Numbered from the stretch's first letter, positions 8,495 through 18,607 are shown. The stretch is 35,202 bases of DNA from Clostridium sp. CAG:780 (GCA_000434195.1 HF994472.1:1-35202), one strand, 5' to 3'. Numbers and translations: made by a program. The notes: generated by a model from the sequence alone, not told the origin.

Positions 8495-10327
8495 TTATTC
8501 AAATAATTTATTAAATTCTTCTGATGATATAACTTCTTTTTGTATTAATAAGTTTGCTAGTTCATGTAATTTGTCCATGTGTTCTAATAATATAGTTTGG
8601 GCTTTTACATACGCTGTGTCTACCATTGTTCTTACTTCTTGTCCTATTTCGTTTTCCATATTATTTCCATATAGTTGCATTTGATATGGATCTCTTTCTA
8701 TGTTAATACTAATAGGTCCTAATTTCTCACTCATTCCATATACTATAATCATGTCTTTAGCCACATTTGTCGCTACTTCTAGGTCATTGCTTGCTCCTGT
8801 TGAAATATCATCGAAAATTATTTTTTCTGCAGCTCTTCCGCCTAGTAATGCAATCATTTTTTCTAGCATTTCTGTTTTAGATATATAATATTTATCTTCA
8901 TTTGTTTTATACATTGTATAACCGCCAGCAACTCCTCTTGGAATTATTGATACTTCTTTTATATCTTTTTGTGTTTCCAAGAATCTACTTACTATTGCAT
9001 GTCCAGATTCGTGATATGCTGTTATTTTTTTATCTCTGTCTGACATTATTCTGCTATGCTTTTCTACTCCGACTGTTACTTTCTTTAATGCATCATCTAT
9101 GTCTTTGTTTGTTATAGCTTCTTGTTTGTTTATAGTTGCTATTATTGCTGCTTCATTTAGTATATTAGCAAGTTCTGCTCCTGTAAATCCTGCTGTATCT
9201 CCTGCTATTGCTCTTAAATCTACATCTGGAGCCAATTTCTTGTCTTTTGCATGTATCTTTAAGATTGCCTCTCTTCCATTCATATCAGGAAGAGCTATTG
9301 TTATTTGTCTGTCAAATCTGCCTGGTCTTAACAATGCTTGGTCTAGCATTTCTGGTCTATTTGTTGCAGCTAATACTATTACTGTGTGATCTGAATCGAA
9401 TCCATCCATCTCTACCAATAATTGATTTAGTGTTTGGTTATTGTCTAGGTCGGCTGCGCTTCCACCCTCTGATCTCTTAGAACCAACTGCATCTATTTCG
9501 TCTATAAATATTATTGCTGGAGAAACTTTTTTAGCCTTCTCAAATAGTTTTCTTACTCTTGAAGCACCTAGTCCTGCAAACATTTCTGTAAATTCTGAGC
9601 CATTCATCGTGATAAACGGTACATTTGCTTCTCCTGCTATTGCCTTTGCTATTAGTGTTTTTCCTGTTCCCGGCTTTCCACATAACAATACTCCTTTTGG
9701 AATTTTTGCTCCCATTTTGTAGAATTCGTCTGGGTTCTTTAAGAAGCTAACTATTTCTATCATTTCTTGTTTTTCTTCATCTAGTCCTGCAACATCATCA
9801 AATGTTGTTTTTACATCTTCCTCTGTTGCATCATAGAATTTGCCTTTACCATCTAGCCCTTGCATTTTTATTAGTATTACAAATAATATAGCCATTAGAA
9901 CTGTTGGTAATATTGTGAATATTTTGTCGCCTAACGCTAATAAAAAGTTTGGTTTTACTTGTACTAATTCTATGTTGTTTCCTTCTAACTTTTTGTTTTG
10001 AACTAGCTCAACAAATGCTTGTGTGCTTGGTATGATTGAGGTCTTTGGCTTTTCTTCTCCTTTAATATTTACTTTTACTGTTGTACTACCAACTGTCATT
10101 CTTACTTTTTCTACATTGCCTTCATCTATTTGTTTTATTAAGTCTGTATATGTTATTTCATTTTCTTTTACTACATCCTTATCTTTATTATCTTTTATTA
10201 TTCCCCATACTATTGTTCCTACTAATACTAAAGATAATATTGCTATTAAAATATATGAAAGAATCTTTTTTGTTTGCTCTTTGTTATTTTTTGTTTTATC
10301 ATTCTCAGGTCTTTTTTTATTACTCAA
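8495..10327 (-). CDS. ftsH: ATP-dependent zinc metalloprotease FtsH
   Basis: About 610 aa. In order: a cytoplasmic basic N-terminus, TM1 near residues 21-43, an extracytoplasmic domain, TM2 near 138-154, an AAA+ ATPase with Walker A GKPGTGKT (217-224) and Walker B IIFIDEID, SRH RPGRFDRQ, and the zinc protease motif HESGH (439-443). It is a hexameric membrane quality-control protease. The first residue after CG in the P-loop is Lys where the family usually has Pro (GPPGTGKT); the catalytic Gly-Lys-Thr is intact. The ATG at 10336 directly abuts AAGGAG with no spacing, so TTG at 10327 (9-base spacing) is the likely start. It is the last gene of the PBP1A-cysS-DUF1189-ftsH unit. Confidence 0.97.
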   Translation of the reverse strand: MSNKKRPENDKTKNNKEQTKKILSYILIAILSLVLVGTIVWGIIKDNKDKDVVKENEITYTDLIKQIDEGNVEKVRMTVGSTTVKVNIKGEEKPKTSIIPSTQAFVELVQNKKLEGNNIELVQVKPNFLLALGDKIFTILPTVLMAILFVILIKMQGLDGKGKFYDATEEDVKTTFDDVAGLDEEKQEMIEIVSFLKNPDEFYKMGAKIPKGVLLCGKPGTGKTLIAKAIAGEANVPFITMNGSEFTEMFAGLGASRVRKLFEKAKKVSPAIIFIDEIDAVGSKRSEGGSAADLDNNQTLNQLLVEMDGFDSDHTVIVLAATNRPEMLDQALLRPGRFDRQITIALPDMNGREAILKIHAKDKKLAPDVDLRAIAGDTAGFTGAELANILNEAAIIATINKQEAITNKDIDDALKKVTVGVEKHSRIMSDRDKKITAYHESGHAIVSRFLETQKDIKEVSIIPRGVAGGYTMYKTNEDKYYISKTEMLEKMIALLGGRAAEKIIFDDISTGASNDLEVATNVAKDMIIVYGMSEKLGPISINIERDPYQMQLYGNNMENEIGQEVRTMVDTAYVKAQTILLEHMDKLHELANLLIQKEVISSEEFNKLFE

Positions 10328-10342
10328 TACTATCATCTCCTT

Positions 10343-11401
10343 CTAGACATTATTGCCTTCTGGCTTACTTCCTATACTCGGAATGTCTTTGCCCTTTTTT
10401 TGTTTTCTTTCTTTTTGCCTTTGGTTTTCTTTTTCTTCTTCTTCTTTTCTCTTTGCTTCTTCATCCTCTTCTTTTTGTCTTTGTAGTTCTAATTCTTCTC
10501 TTACTCTTTCTTGAACTGATTTTATTTTCTCTAATTCGTTTTGTCGTTTTATATAATCAGATCTAATTATAAGTATTGAAGTAACTACATAAATACAAGC
10601 TATTGCTGTGTACATTGTTTGAAAATATTTTACTGTACATCCTGTAAATTCTCTTATAATCGCATAAATTATATTTAGTACAATTGGAAGTGTTAGTGAA
10701 TGGACTGCAACACTGAATGCTGCTCCATATCTTAACTTCATTTTTACTCCTCTTGCTATAATAAATCCTAATATTCCCAGTGCTAGTGCATCTAATAATA
10801 CACTTATAAAGAATGCCGAGAATGTTAATATAAAAGTTGTTACAAATGTTACTATATAGATTTTAGTCTGATTTTCTACTATCATGTTTGTTATTGATTG
10901 CTTGTCCAATGTTTGTATGTTATTTTGCTCTAATAAGTCTTTGTAATTTCTTTCTGTGATTCCTTGAACCATTTCGTTTTTGTATAAAAATTTGTCTCTT
11001 AGTAGCAGGAATCCACCATTTTTATTTTGTAGTTCTTCTTTATATTTTTCAATCTGTTCATTTTTTAGTTCTGATGTATCTATTATCACGTTTTGGTATA
11101 TATCATCAACTGTTGCTTCTACTTTTTGGTTATTGTTTATTTCCAATACTCCATCTTCATAAGATAGTTGTGAAATATTGTCATCATAATATGCTGTTAT
11201 TTTATTTAATGCTTTGGAGAACCTATATGTTGTTAAGGATGATATAACCACTGTAAATATTGCAATTAATTTTAATAAATATACAGTTGTTTTTCCTATA
11301 CTTTCTAATGCAAAATCTTCGTATTTATCAAAGTCTTTTATACTTTTTATAAAAGCTTTAAAAAATCCTTCTTTTTTTATGTTTTTGCCGTTCGCTTCCA
11401 T
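10343..11401 (-). CDS. DUF1189-like membrane protein with charged C-terminal tail
   Basis: The protein is 352 aa. It has an N-terminal membrane helix around residues 40-62, an extracytoplasmic region of about 110 residues, then four further hydrophobic segments between about 175 and 285. Layout and sequence style fit the DUF1189 family of Firmicute membrane proteins, whose function is not established. A highly charged Glu/Lys/Gln-rich, coiled-coil-like tail follows (about 288-352, with EEEEKENQRQKERKQKK), long for the family as I know it. The ATG at 11401 has GAGGAG seven bases upstream. Its place between cysS and ftsH with spacings under 20 bases indicates co-transcription. The family assignment is moderate; the membrane topology is clear. 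Confidence 0.68.
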   Translation of the reverse strand: MEANGKNIKKEGFFKAFIKSIKDFDKYEDFALESIGKTTVYLLKLIAIFTVVISSLTTYRFSKALNKITAYYDDNISQLSYEDGVLEINNNQKVEATVDDIYQNVIIDTSELKNEQIEKYKEELQNKNGGFLLLRDKFLYKNEMVQGITERNYKDLLEQNNIQTLDKQSITNMIVENQTKIYIVTFVTTFILTFSAFFISVLLDALALGILGFIIARGVKMKLRYGAAFSVAVHSLTLPIVLNIIYAIIREFTGCTVKYFQTMYTAIACIYVVTSILIIRSDYIKRQNELEKIKSVQERVREELELQRQKEEDEEAKRKEEEEKENQRQKERKQKKGKDIPSIGSKPEGNNV

Positions 11402-11418
11402 TATGGTTCTCCTCTTTT

Positions 11419-12831
11419 TTATATTTCTTTTTTTACTATTATTCCATCTTTGGTATCTTTTATGCTGTAACCCTTGCTTGTTATCAAGTCTCTTAGTTCA
11501 TCCGATTTTGCCCAGTCTTTGTTTTCTCTTGCTTGTTTTCTTTCTTCTACTAATTGTTTTATTTCTTCTGGCAAATCTTCTGTTTTGCTCTTCTGGAATT
11601 CTTCTAAGTATTTTTTAGAATTTTTCATATCCAATCCAAGGACTTCATCAAATTTTAATAGCAATTCTGCAAGCTTATGTGATTTTTGTGGGCTTTTTAT
11701 AACTTCCCATACTATTCCCATAGCTCCTGGAATATTCATATCATCATTTACAAAATTATTGAATTTGTCATTGTATTCTGCTATTTTGCTATCATCTATT
11801 TCATCTGTTCCATTTTGTTGTTTTATATATCCTTCATATAGTCTTTCTAGTGCCTTTTGAGCTCCATATGCACCTTCAAAAGTAAAGTTTAGCTTATTTC
11901 TATAATGAGCTGTAAAACAGAATAATCTAAATGCCAATGGTGCTATTCCTTTTTCTTGTAATTGTGATATTGTATATGTATTTCCTAAACTTTTTGACAT
12001 TTTTCCATTGTCCACTAACAGATACTCACAATGCATCCAAATCTTTGCTGGTATTTTTCCAGTTGCTCCTTTTGCTTGCGCTATTTCATTTTCATGATGA
12101 ATTGGAATATGGTCAACTCCACCTGTATGAATGTCAAACACTTCTCCAAGAAATCTTTTACCCATCGTAGAACATTCTAAGTGCCAACCAGGATATGAAA
12201 GTCCCCAAGGGCTTTCCCATTTCATTATATGATTTTCTGGAGCTTTTATCCATAGTGCAAAATCATATGGGCTCTTTTTCTCTGGATCCACTTCTACTCT
12301 GGCTCCTGCTTTTTGGTCTTCTAAGCATATATTAGATAAAACTGGATATTTATCAAGTTTTGATATGTCAAAATATATTCCTTTACTTGTCTCATACGCA
12401 TATCCATTTTTTATTATTTCTTGTACATATTCTATCATTTGCTCTATATTATCTGTTGCCTTTGTAATGATTTCTGGTCTCTGAATATTTAGCCTATCCA
12501 TATCTGCTAAGAATGCATCTGTATAAAATTTTGCAATTTCATATGGATCTCTGTTTTCTCTTCTTGCAGCTTTTTCCATCTTGTCTTCGCCTTCGTCTGC
12601 ATCTGATTCTAAGTGTCCGACATCGGTTATATTCATTACATGTTTTAACTCAAATCCATTATATTTTATCAATCTTCTTAGAGTATCAACAAATATATAT
12701 GTTCTGAAATTTCCAATGTGCGCATAGTTGTAGACAGTAGGTCCACAACTATACATTCTCACTTTGTTCTCTTCTATTGGCTTAAATATTTCTTTCTCTT
12801 TTGAAAGAGTATTATACAAAGTTAATTTCAT
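11419..12831 (-). CDS. cysS: Cysteinyl-tRNA synthetase
   Basis: The protein is 470 aa, the usual family length. Class I signatures are present: HIGN at 38-41 and KMSKS at 277-281. Zinc ligands expected for CysRS align to C29, C220, H245 and E249, with HTGGVDHIPIHHENE conserved. It charges tRNA-Cys with cysteine in the cytoplasm. The gene lies 16 bases after the penicillin-binding protein gene and 17 bases before the DUF1189 gene, so it depends on the upstream promoter. There is no room for, and no trace of, a T-box leader. Confidence 0.98.
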   Translation of the reverse strand: MKLTLYNTLSKEKEIFKPIEENKVRMYSCGPTVYNYAHIGNFRTYIFVDTLRRLIKYNGFELKHVMNITDVGHLESDADEGEDKMEKAARRENRDPYEIAKFYTDAFLADMDRLNIQRPEIITKATDNIEQMIEYVQEIIKNGYAYETSKGIYFDISKLDKYPVLSNICLEDQKAGARVEVDPEKKSPYDFALWIKAPENHIMKWESPWGLSYPGWHLECSTMGKRFLGEVFDIHTGGVDHIPIHHENEIAQAKGATGKIPAKIWMHCEYLLVDNGKMSKSLGNTYTISQLQEKGIAPLAFRLFCFTAHYRNKLNFTFEGAYGAQKALERLYEGYIKQQNGTDEIDDSKIAEYNDKFNNFVNDDMNIPGAMGIVWEVIKSPQKSHKLAELLLKFDEVLGLDMKNSKKYLEEFQKSKTEDLPEEIKQLVEERKQARENKDWAKSDELRDLITSKGYSIKDTKDGIIVKKEI

Positions 12832-12847
12832 TAATTAATTTTCTCCT

Positions 12848-15475
12848 TTACCTTTCGCTTTTCCCAGGAGTTGGATTGTCTATTTCATTTCCATGTATTT
12901 CATTTTTTGAATCTCCTGAGTTTGCTTTTTTGCTTACAGTTATAGTAACAGAATCGCCAGCTTTTAATGTTGTTCCTTCTGCTTTGCTTTGTTCAATTAC
13001 TTCTCCGTCTTTCTTTTGAGAAGACTTTGTTTCTACTGTTACTTTTAATCCTAAGTCTTTTAAGATTTTAGACGCTTCGTCCTTAGTCTTGCCTATTACG
13101 TTTGGCATTTTTATGACTTTCGTTGTATGTACATCACAAGTTTCTGTTGGTACATCATATTTTCCACCATCATTTGTACGCCACAATGTTGTATCTTCTT
13201 TTTCTGGTCTCTTAGCATAAGTTTTTTCCTCTGTATCAGGGCAATGCTCTGTTGCAATCTTTCCTGTTTCTTTACAGATTGTTAGTTTTGTATGTCCTTC
13301 GCAGTCAACTGGTATTGTTCCTTTTACAAAGTATTCTGTATATGTTTGACTACAAGCCGATGTTGCAACTTTTCCAGATTGAAGACATACTTTTGCTGTA
13401 ACGACATCACTTGGTTTTGTGAAGCTTGATTCTGGTAATCCTGCATGTATCTTTTTCATTACAGCAGCCCAAAGTTGACATGATCTATTTGTGTAGTTTG
13501 CTTCGCCTTTTAAAGGTTCTTGATCTTTATCGTAACCATACCATGTTGCAGCTGTGTAATATGAAGTAAATCCACAAAACCATCTATCTACATACGAGTT
13601 GGTTGAACCAGTTTTTCCTGCTGTTTCTTGATTTGGTATTTTACATCTGCTAGCTGTACCATTTGAACCAATTACTGGCCCTGTTAGTATTGATTTTTCT
13701 ATAAATGCATTTGCTTCTGACATAACTCTTGTCTTTTCTTGTTTAGCTTCTAGTATAACATTTCCTGAAGAATCTTCAACTTTTGTATAGAATGTTGGTG
13801 TTATATAAACTCCATTATTTGCTATTGTTGAATATGCTCCTGCCATCTCTAATGGCGAAATACCTATTGTTAAGCCTCCAAGTACCATTGGTAAGTTTTC
13901 ATCATTATGCTCTGAATTTTCGTCAGCCGTTACTAATGTACTTATTCCCATTTTTCTTAAAAATTCTATTGAGTTCTTAGGTCCAAGTTCAGACATTATT
14001 TTACATTCTGTTGTGTTTGCTGAAATTTCTATTGCTTTTCTTACTGTAATTAATCCTTTTCCAGAGTTTGTTGGATGGTAGTTTCCAAAGTTTGTTGATG
14101 ATTCGTCATATATTGTTGCAGCATTTATTATTCCTGCTTCTAGTGATGGAGCAATGGCTGCTATTGGTTTCATTGCTGATCCTGGTTGTCTTGTTGATTG
14201 TGTTGCTCTGTTTAATCCGTTTGAATCTACGTCATCTCCAAGTCCACCCATGCATCCAACAACATAACCTGTTTTGTGATCTACTACAACCATAGCTGAT
14301 TGTGTATGTTCATTTATTAGATTTCCATCTGAATCCTTTTTATTTCCTGGATATACATAGTCTCCACTTCTGTATACTTCTTCTAAATTTGCTTGTATGC
14401 TAGAGTTTTGTGTTGTATAGATTTTGTAACCTTTTCCTTCAATTAATGATGCTGCTGTCTTTTCGTCTATTTCTTTTTCTTGTGCATAATCTTTTACAAC
14501 CTGATTAAATGCTGCTCTTGCAAGATATGACATTGACACATTGGTTGTTGTTGTTCCTTGTTCAAATTTCAATCCAGCTTCTACTTCTTCTTTTGCACTG
14601 TTGTATTCTTCCTCTGTAATCCTTCCTAATTCTTTCATTTTTGCAAGAACCGTTTTTGTTCTTTTCTTTATTAATTCTGAATTATCTTTTTCTTCAAAAG
14701 GATTGTAACTATTTGGTGCATTATTTATTCCTGCTAAGAAAGCACATTCTGCTAAATCTAAGTCTTTTACAGATTTATTGAAGTAGTATTGTGAACCAAG
14801 TTCTACTCCGTGTATTCCTGGACCTCCAACAAATATCAAATTCAAATATAATTCTAATATTTGGCTCTTTGATAATTGTTTCTCTAGTTTAATAGCTCTT
14901 GACATTTCTCTTATTTTTCTTTTTATTCCGCCTAATCCTGAATCGTCTTTATCGTTCATAAAGTTTTTAACAGTTTGTTGAGTAATTGTGCTTCCTCCAC
15001 CAGACGAAGAGTTTCCTCTATGTAATATGTATTTTACTGTAACAGCTAATGTTCTTTTTATATCCACACCGTGGTGTTGTTCAAATCTTTCGTCTTCGAT
15101 TGATACATACGCATCTTGAAGATATTTGGGTATCTCACTCAACGGTACAACTTTTCTTCTTTCAGCTCCTGCTAGGTTTGCTATTTCGTTACCGTCTGCA
15201 TCATATATAGTAGTGTTGATATTGTCATATGTTAAGTCTTTTTCTGTCATATTCCATTGATCACTGTTAAATATTGCTATGATTATTCCTACTCCTACTA
15301 TGCATAATAGCAATATAATAGCTATTAGTATTTTTAGGAATTTTGCTAATTTTGTATGTCTTTTCCAAAATCCTTTTTTCTTTGATTTTGATTCTTTATT
15401 TTGATTTTGATTTCCTTTATTGTTAGTTCTTGTATTAGTTTTCTTTTTATCATTTCTTTTTGCGGATTTTCCCAT
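12848..15475 (-). CDS. Class A penicillin-binding protein (glycosyltransferase/transpeptidase) with C-terminal PASTA domain
   Basis: The protein is 875 aa. Order: a very basic cytoplasmic N-terminus, one membrane helix (about 45-69), a GT51 glycosyltransferase domain with catalytic Glu in EDERFEQHHG (E127) and GGGSTITQQ, then a transpeptidase with SAMK (433-436), SANT (485-488) and KTGS (621-624). A single PASTA domain follows at about 785-845 and a short charged tail ends the protein. It polymerises and cross-links peptidoglycan at the outer membrane face. The PASTA domain probably binds peptidoglycan or modulates activity. The start is ATG at 15475 with AAGGAGG nine bases upstream. It leads an operon with cysS, DUF1189 and ftsH. 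PBP1A or ponA would be acceptable names. Confidence 0.95.
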   Translation of the reverse strand: MGKSAKRNDKKKTNTRTNNKGNQNQNKESKSKKKGFWKRHTKLAKFLKILIAIILLLCIVGVGIIIAIFNSDQWNMTEKDLTYDNINTTIYDADGNEIANLAGAERRKVVPLSEIPKYLQDAYVSIEDERFEQHHGVDIKRTLAVTVKYILHRGNSSSGGGSTITQQTVKNFMNDKDDSGLGGIKRKIREMSRAIKLEKQLSKSQILELYLNLIFVGGPGIHGVELGSQYYFNKSVKDLDLAECAFLAGINNAPNSYNPFEEKDNSELIKKRTKTVLAKMKELGRITEEEYNSAKEEVEAGLKFEQGTTTTNVSMSYLARAAFNQVVKDYAQEKEIDEKTAASLIEGKGYKIYTTQNSSIQANLEEVYRSGDYVYPGNKKDSDGNLINEHTQSAMVVVDHKTGYVVGCMGGLGDDVDSNGLNRATQSTRQPGSAMKPIAAIAPSLEAGIINAATIYDESSTNFGNYHPTNSGKGLITVRKAIEISANTTECKIMSELGPKNSIEFLRKMGISTLVTADENSEHNDENLPMVLGGLTIGISPLEMAGAYSTIANNGVYITPTFYTKVEDSSGNVILEAKQEKTRVMSEANAFIEKSILTGPVIGSNGTASRCKIPNQETAGKTGSTNSYVDRWFCGFTSYYTAATWYGYDKDQEPLKGEANYTNRSCQLWAAVMKKIHAGLPESSFTKPSDVVTAKVCLQSGKVATSACSQTYTEYFVKGTIPVDCEGHTKLTICKETGKIATEHCPDTEEKTYAKRPEKEDTTLWRTNDGGKYDVPTETCDVHTTKVIKMPNVIGKTKDEASKILKDLGLKVTVETKSSQKKDGEVIEQSKAEGTTLKAGDSVTITVSKKANSGDSKNEIHGNEIDNPTPGKSER

Positions 15476-15513
15476 GAAATTAATCCTCCTTTAATTATTT
15501 CATACATACCACT

Positions 15514-15542
15514 ATTATATTACATATTTAAATAAAAGTAAA
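15514..15542 (-). promoter_or_regulatory. Sigma-A promoter for the PBP-cysS-DUF1189-ftsH operon
   Basis: On the minus strand TTTACT (15537-15542), 17 bases, then consensus TATAAT (15514-15519), about 40 bases upstream of the PBP start codon. Confidence 0.6.
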
Positions 15543-15599
15543 AGCTTTTTTGCAAAATTCTTGCATTTTTAGTGTCAGTTTTCTTTATTTATATACATT

Positions 15600-16499
15600 T
15601 TATAAAATTATATAGTCTTCTAAGATTTCTTCTGGCTTGGTAACTAGTTTTGCTCCCTGCTTAATTAATTCATTAGTTCCTTCCGCATTTTTGCTATCTA
15701 TATTTCCCGGAATAGCATATACATTTTTTCCTTGTTCCAGTGCAAAATCAACAGTTATTAGTGTTCCACTTTTCTCTTTTGCTTCTATAACTAATATTCC
15801 ATCTGATATACCACTTATAATTCTATTTCTTGCAGGGAATGTGTACTTACTTGGTCTAGTTCCTATCAAGTATTCTGATACCAACACCCCATTGTTTTGT
15901 ACAATTTTTTCTTCCAACTCTTTATTCTCTGGTGGATATATATAATCAATTCCATTCCCAAGTATTGCTATTGTTTCTTTATTTGCATCCAATGTGCCTT
16001 GGTGCGCAAATGAATCTATTCCCCTAGCTCCGCCACTCACTATAACAATATTTTCTTTTGCTAATTTATATGCAAATTTCTTTGCTATTTTTTTACCATA
16101 TTCACTATAATCTCTGCATCCTATTATAGCTAATTTCTTTGTTCTGTTTAGTAGTTCTACGTTTCCCTTGCAATATAGGCAAATTGGATAGTCAGTGATA
16201 TTTCTTAACTGTCGTGGATATCTTTTATCATTGTAAGTTATAACTTCAATACCATACTTCTTGATGTTTTTTATATGTATTTCTAATCTTATTTTGTAAT
16301 ATGTATTCGTTAATTCTTTTATTATTTTACTTGAATTGTCGTAATCATCCGTCAATTCCTCTTCTAATTCTTTTTTGCTTTTATCAAATAAAATTTGCGG
16401 ATTCTTGTATTTATCTAACAGTCTAATTTTTTCTCTTGTTGAAATTTTTTCTATACTTGATAACCAAATATAGTATTTATTCTTTTCTATGTTTTCCAA
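15600..16499 (-). CDS. dprA: DNA-processing protein DprA/Smf
   Basis: The protein is 299 aa. The DprA Rossmann-like core is recognised by SGGARGIDSFAH, GNGIDYIYPPEN, FPARNRIISGISD and SGTLITVDFALEQGK. DprA loads RecA onto incoming single-stranded DNA during natural transformation. This protein ends shortly after the core and lacks the C-terminal winged-helix present in longer (about 360 aa) members. The start is TTG at 16499 with AAAGGA upstream; no ATG is available nearby. It follows folD by 93 bases containing a hairpin, so it may be partly uncoupled from metK-folD. Confidence 0.95.
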   Translation of the reverse strand: MENIEKNKYYIWLSSIEKISTREKIRLLDKYKNPQILFDKSKKELEEELTDDYDNSSKIIKELTNTYYKIRLEIHIKNIKKYGIEVITYNDKRYPRQLRNITDYPICLYCKGNVELLNRTKKLAIIGCRDYSEYGKKIAKKFAYKLAKENIVIVSGGARGIDSFAHQGTLDANKETIAILGNGIDYIYPPENKELEEKIVQNNGVLVSEYLIGTRPSKYTFPARNRIISGISDGILVIEAKEKSGTLITVDFALEQGKNVYAIPGNIDSKNAEGTNELIKQGAKLVTKPEEILEDYIIL

Positions 16500-16531
16500 A
16501 TAAACTTTCCTTTCTTTTTTGTAAAAATCAA

Positions 16532-16566
16532 GGAGAATAAAAGCAATCTCGTTGCTTGTTATTCCC
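16532..16566 (-). terminator. Stable hairpin between folD and dprA (terminator or attenuator)
   Basis: About 15 bp pair (GGAGAATAAAAGCAA with TTGCTTGTTATTCCCC, one bulge) around a TCTCG loop, 26 bases past the folD stop and about 32 bases before the dprA start. The U tract on the minus strand is weak and delayed (TTGATTTTT), so partial termination or RNA processing is as likely as full termination. Confidence 0.5.
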
Positions 16567-16592
16567 CCATAATTTTTATTTATTTAATATTT

Positions 16593-17447
16593 TTATAATA
16601 TGTTATTTTGTTTCTTGGTTGCTTTTATAACATTGTTCATAAGCATTGCTATTGTCATTGGTCCTACTCCGCCAGGAACTGGTGTTATATATGATGCCTT
16701 TTCTTTTACATTTTCAAAGTCAACATCTCCTACCAATTTTCCTTCTTCGTTTCTATTCATTCCAACATCAATTACGGTTGCTCCTTCTTTTACCATGTCA
16801 GCAGTTACCATGTTTACTTTTCCGACAGCACTAATTAATATATCTGCTGTTTTTGTTATTTCTTTTAGGTTTTCTGTTTTAGAATGGCAAGTTGTTATTG
16901 TTGCATTTTTGTTTAACAGACATTGTGAAAGTGGCTTGCCTACTATATTACTTCTACCTATTACTACTGCCTGTTTTCCTTCTATTGGTATATTGTATTC
17001 TTCTAGCATTTTTATTATTCCATAAGGTGTACAAGATATAAAGCAGTCTTGTCCAATCATTAGTTTTCCTACATTTACAGGATTAAAACCATCTACATCT
17101 TTTCTGTAATCTATTCTTTCGAATGCTTGTTTTATGTCTAATCCTCTTGGTATAGGACTTTGTAGCAATATTCCATTTATATCTTTTCTATTATTTAGTT
17201 CGTCTATTACATCTAATAGTTTTTCCATTGTTGTGTCTGAGCTTAATAATATTTCTTCATATTCTACTCCTACATCTTGACAAGCTTTGCTTTTGTTTCT
17301 TACATATATTTTTGAAGCACTATCGTCCCCCACCAATATTACTGCTAATTTTGATACTATTCCTTTTTCTTTGAGCTTATCGTTTTCTTCTTTTAGTTTT
17401 TCTCTTATTTTTTTAGCAAGTGCCTTACCATCAATAATTTGATACAT
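16593..17447 (-). CDS. folD: Bifunctional methylenetetrahydrofolate dehydrogenase/cyclohydrolase
   Basis: The protein is 284 aa, the standard FolD length. Conserved elements are VGDDSASKIYVRNKSKAC (catalytic Lys in YVxxKxKA), GILLQSPIPRG, DGFNPVNVGKL, the NADP-binding IGRSNIVGKP, and PVPGGVGPMT near the C-terminus. It interconverts 5,10-methylene-, methenyl- and 10-formyl-THF in the cytoplasm for one-carbon metabolism. ATG at 17447 has AGAGG eight bases upstream. It lies 12 bases after metK, so SAM synthesis and folate one-carbon supply are probably co-expressed. Confidence 0.97.
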   Translation of the reverse strand: MYQIIDGKALAKKIREKLKEENDKLKEKGIVSKLAVILVGDDSASKIYVRNKSKACQDVGVEYEEILLSSDTTMEKLLDVIDELNNRKDINGILLQSPIPRGLDIKQAFERIDYRKDVDGFNPVNVGKLMIGQDCFISCTPYGIIKMLEEYNIPIEGKQAVVIGRSNIVGKPLSQCLLNKNATITTCHSKTENLKEITKTADILISAVGKVNMVTADMVKEGATVIDVGMNRNEEGKLVGDVDFENVKEKASYITPVPGGVGPMTIAMLMNNVIKATKKQNNIL

Positions 17448-17459
17448 CCTTAATACCTC

Positions 17460-18569
17460 TTACATTTTTATTATTTTTTCCCAAGGTAAATCGTCTTTAC
17501 CGAAGTGTCCATAGTTTGTAGTTCTTTCAAATATAGGTTCTTTTAAATGTAAATATTTTATTATTCCATCTGGAGTTAAATCAAATTTATTTCTTATTAA
17601 TTCAACTAATTCTTCCTCTGATTTTTCGCTTGTTCCAAATGTATTTACACATATTGAAAGTGGTTCCTTCATTCCTATTGCATATGATACTTGTATTTCG
17701 CATTTTCTTGCATAACCGTTTGCAACTAAGTTTTTAGCAATATGTCTAAGCATATAAGCTGCAGATCTATCTACCTTGCTTGCATCTTTTCCAGAAAATG
17801 CTCCGCCACCATGTCTTGCATAGCCACCATAAGTGTCTACTATAATTTTTCTTCCTGTAAGTCCTGTATCTCCCAAAGGTCCCCCTATTACAAATCTTCC
17901 TGTTGGGTTTACATATATTTTTGTGTTTTCATCCATCATACTTTCTGAAACAACTTGTTTTATTACATTTTCAATAACAGCTTGTCTAACTTCTTCAAGT
18001 GTTGCTGTTTCTAAGTGTTGAGTCGATATTAATATTGTTTCTATTCTTTTTGGTTTGTCATCCTCATATTCAACAGTTACTTGTGTTTTTCCGTCCGGTC
18101 TTAAGAAGTCTACTATTCTTTCTTTTCTTACTTGTGTCAATCTTCTAGCTAATTTATGTGCCATATCTATTGCAAAAGGCATATAATTTGGTGTTTCGTC
18201 ACAAGCATAACCAAACATTATTCCTTGATCTCCAGCTCCTCCAACATCAACTCCAAGTGCAATATCTGCACTTTGTTTTGTTATATCTGCATTAATGTTG
18301 CAAGTTCTGTAATCAATATCTGTTTGAGCATTGTCATAGCCTATTTCTTTTAGCTTTTCTCTAACAATTTCTCCTATTTTTATTCTTGCAGTAGAAGTTA
18401 TCTGTCCAGCAATCGTAATTGTATTGCTAGAAGCAAACGTTTCTATTGCTACTCTAGAGTTTTCATCTTGTTTTAGACATTCGTCTAGAATTGTATCAGA
18501 GATATTGTCACATACTTTATCAGGATGTCCTTCTGTAACGCTCTCTGATGTAAAATAATATTTTTTCAT
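17460..18569 (-). CDS. metK: S-adenosylmethionine synthetase
   Basis: The protein is 369 aa, slightly shorter than the common 385-400. Family signatures GAGDQGIMFGYA and GGGAFSGKDASKVDRSAAY are intact, and the N-terminus SESVTEGHPDKVCDNISD is typical. It makes SAM from methionine and ATP. ATG at 18569 is preceded by AAGAGG at close spacing. It is the first gene of metK-folD(-dprA), with a promoter at 18608-18636. The ~88-base leader is too short for a SAM riboswitch and shows none. Confidence 0.97.
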   Translation of the reverse strand: MKKYYFTSESVTEGHPDKVCDNISDTILDECLKQDENSRVAIETFASSNTITIAGQITSTARIKIGEIVREKLKEIGYDNAQTDIDYRTCNINADITKQSADIALGVDVGGAGDQGIMFGYACDETPNYMPFAIDMAHKLARRLTQVRKERIVDFLRPDGKTQVTVEYEDDKPKRIETILISTQHLETATLEEVRQAVIENVIKQVVSESMMDENTKIYVNPTGRFVIGGPLGDTGLTGRKIIVDTYGGYARHGGGAFSGKDASKVDRSAAYMLRHIAKNLVANGYARKCEIQVSYAIGMKEPLSICVNTFGTSEKSEEELVELIRNKFDLTPDGIIKYLHLKEPIFERTTNYGHFGKDDLPWEKIIKM

Positions 18570-18607
18570 TTTTTCCTCTTTTCTTGTGGCTTATTAAAAT
18601 CTTTATT

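Noticed and set aside
9440..9722. Plus-strand open frames of 60-140 codons across the minus-strand genes
   Set aside because: They are antisense shadows of ftsH, cysS, dxs and others, without ribosome binding sites or family features.
12832..12847. T-box leader for cysS
   Set aside because: Only 16 bases separate cysS from the upstream PBP gene.
15618..15656. Truncated or damaged dprA because the C-terminal winged helix is missing
   Set aside because: Many DprA proteins lack this domain; the catalytic core ends naturally and no frameshift remnant is visible downstream.
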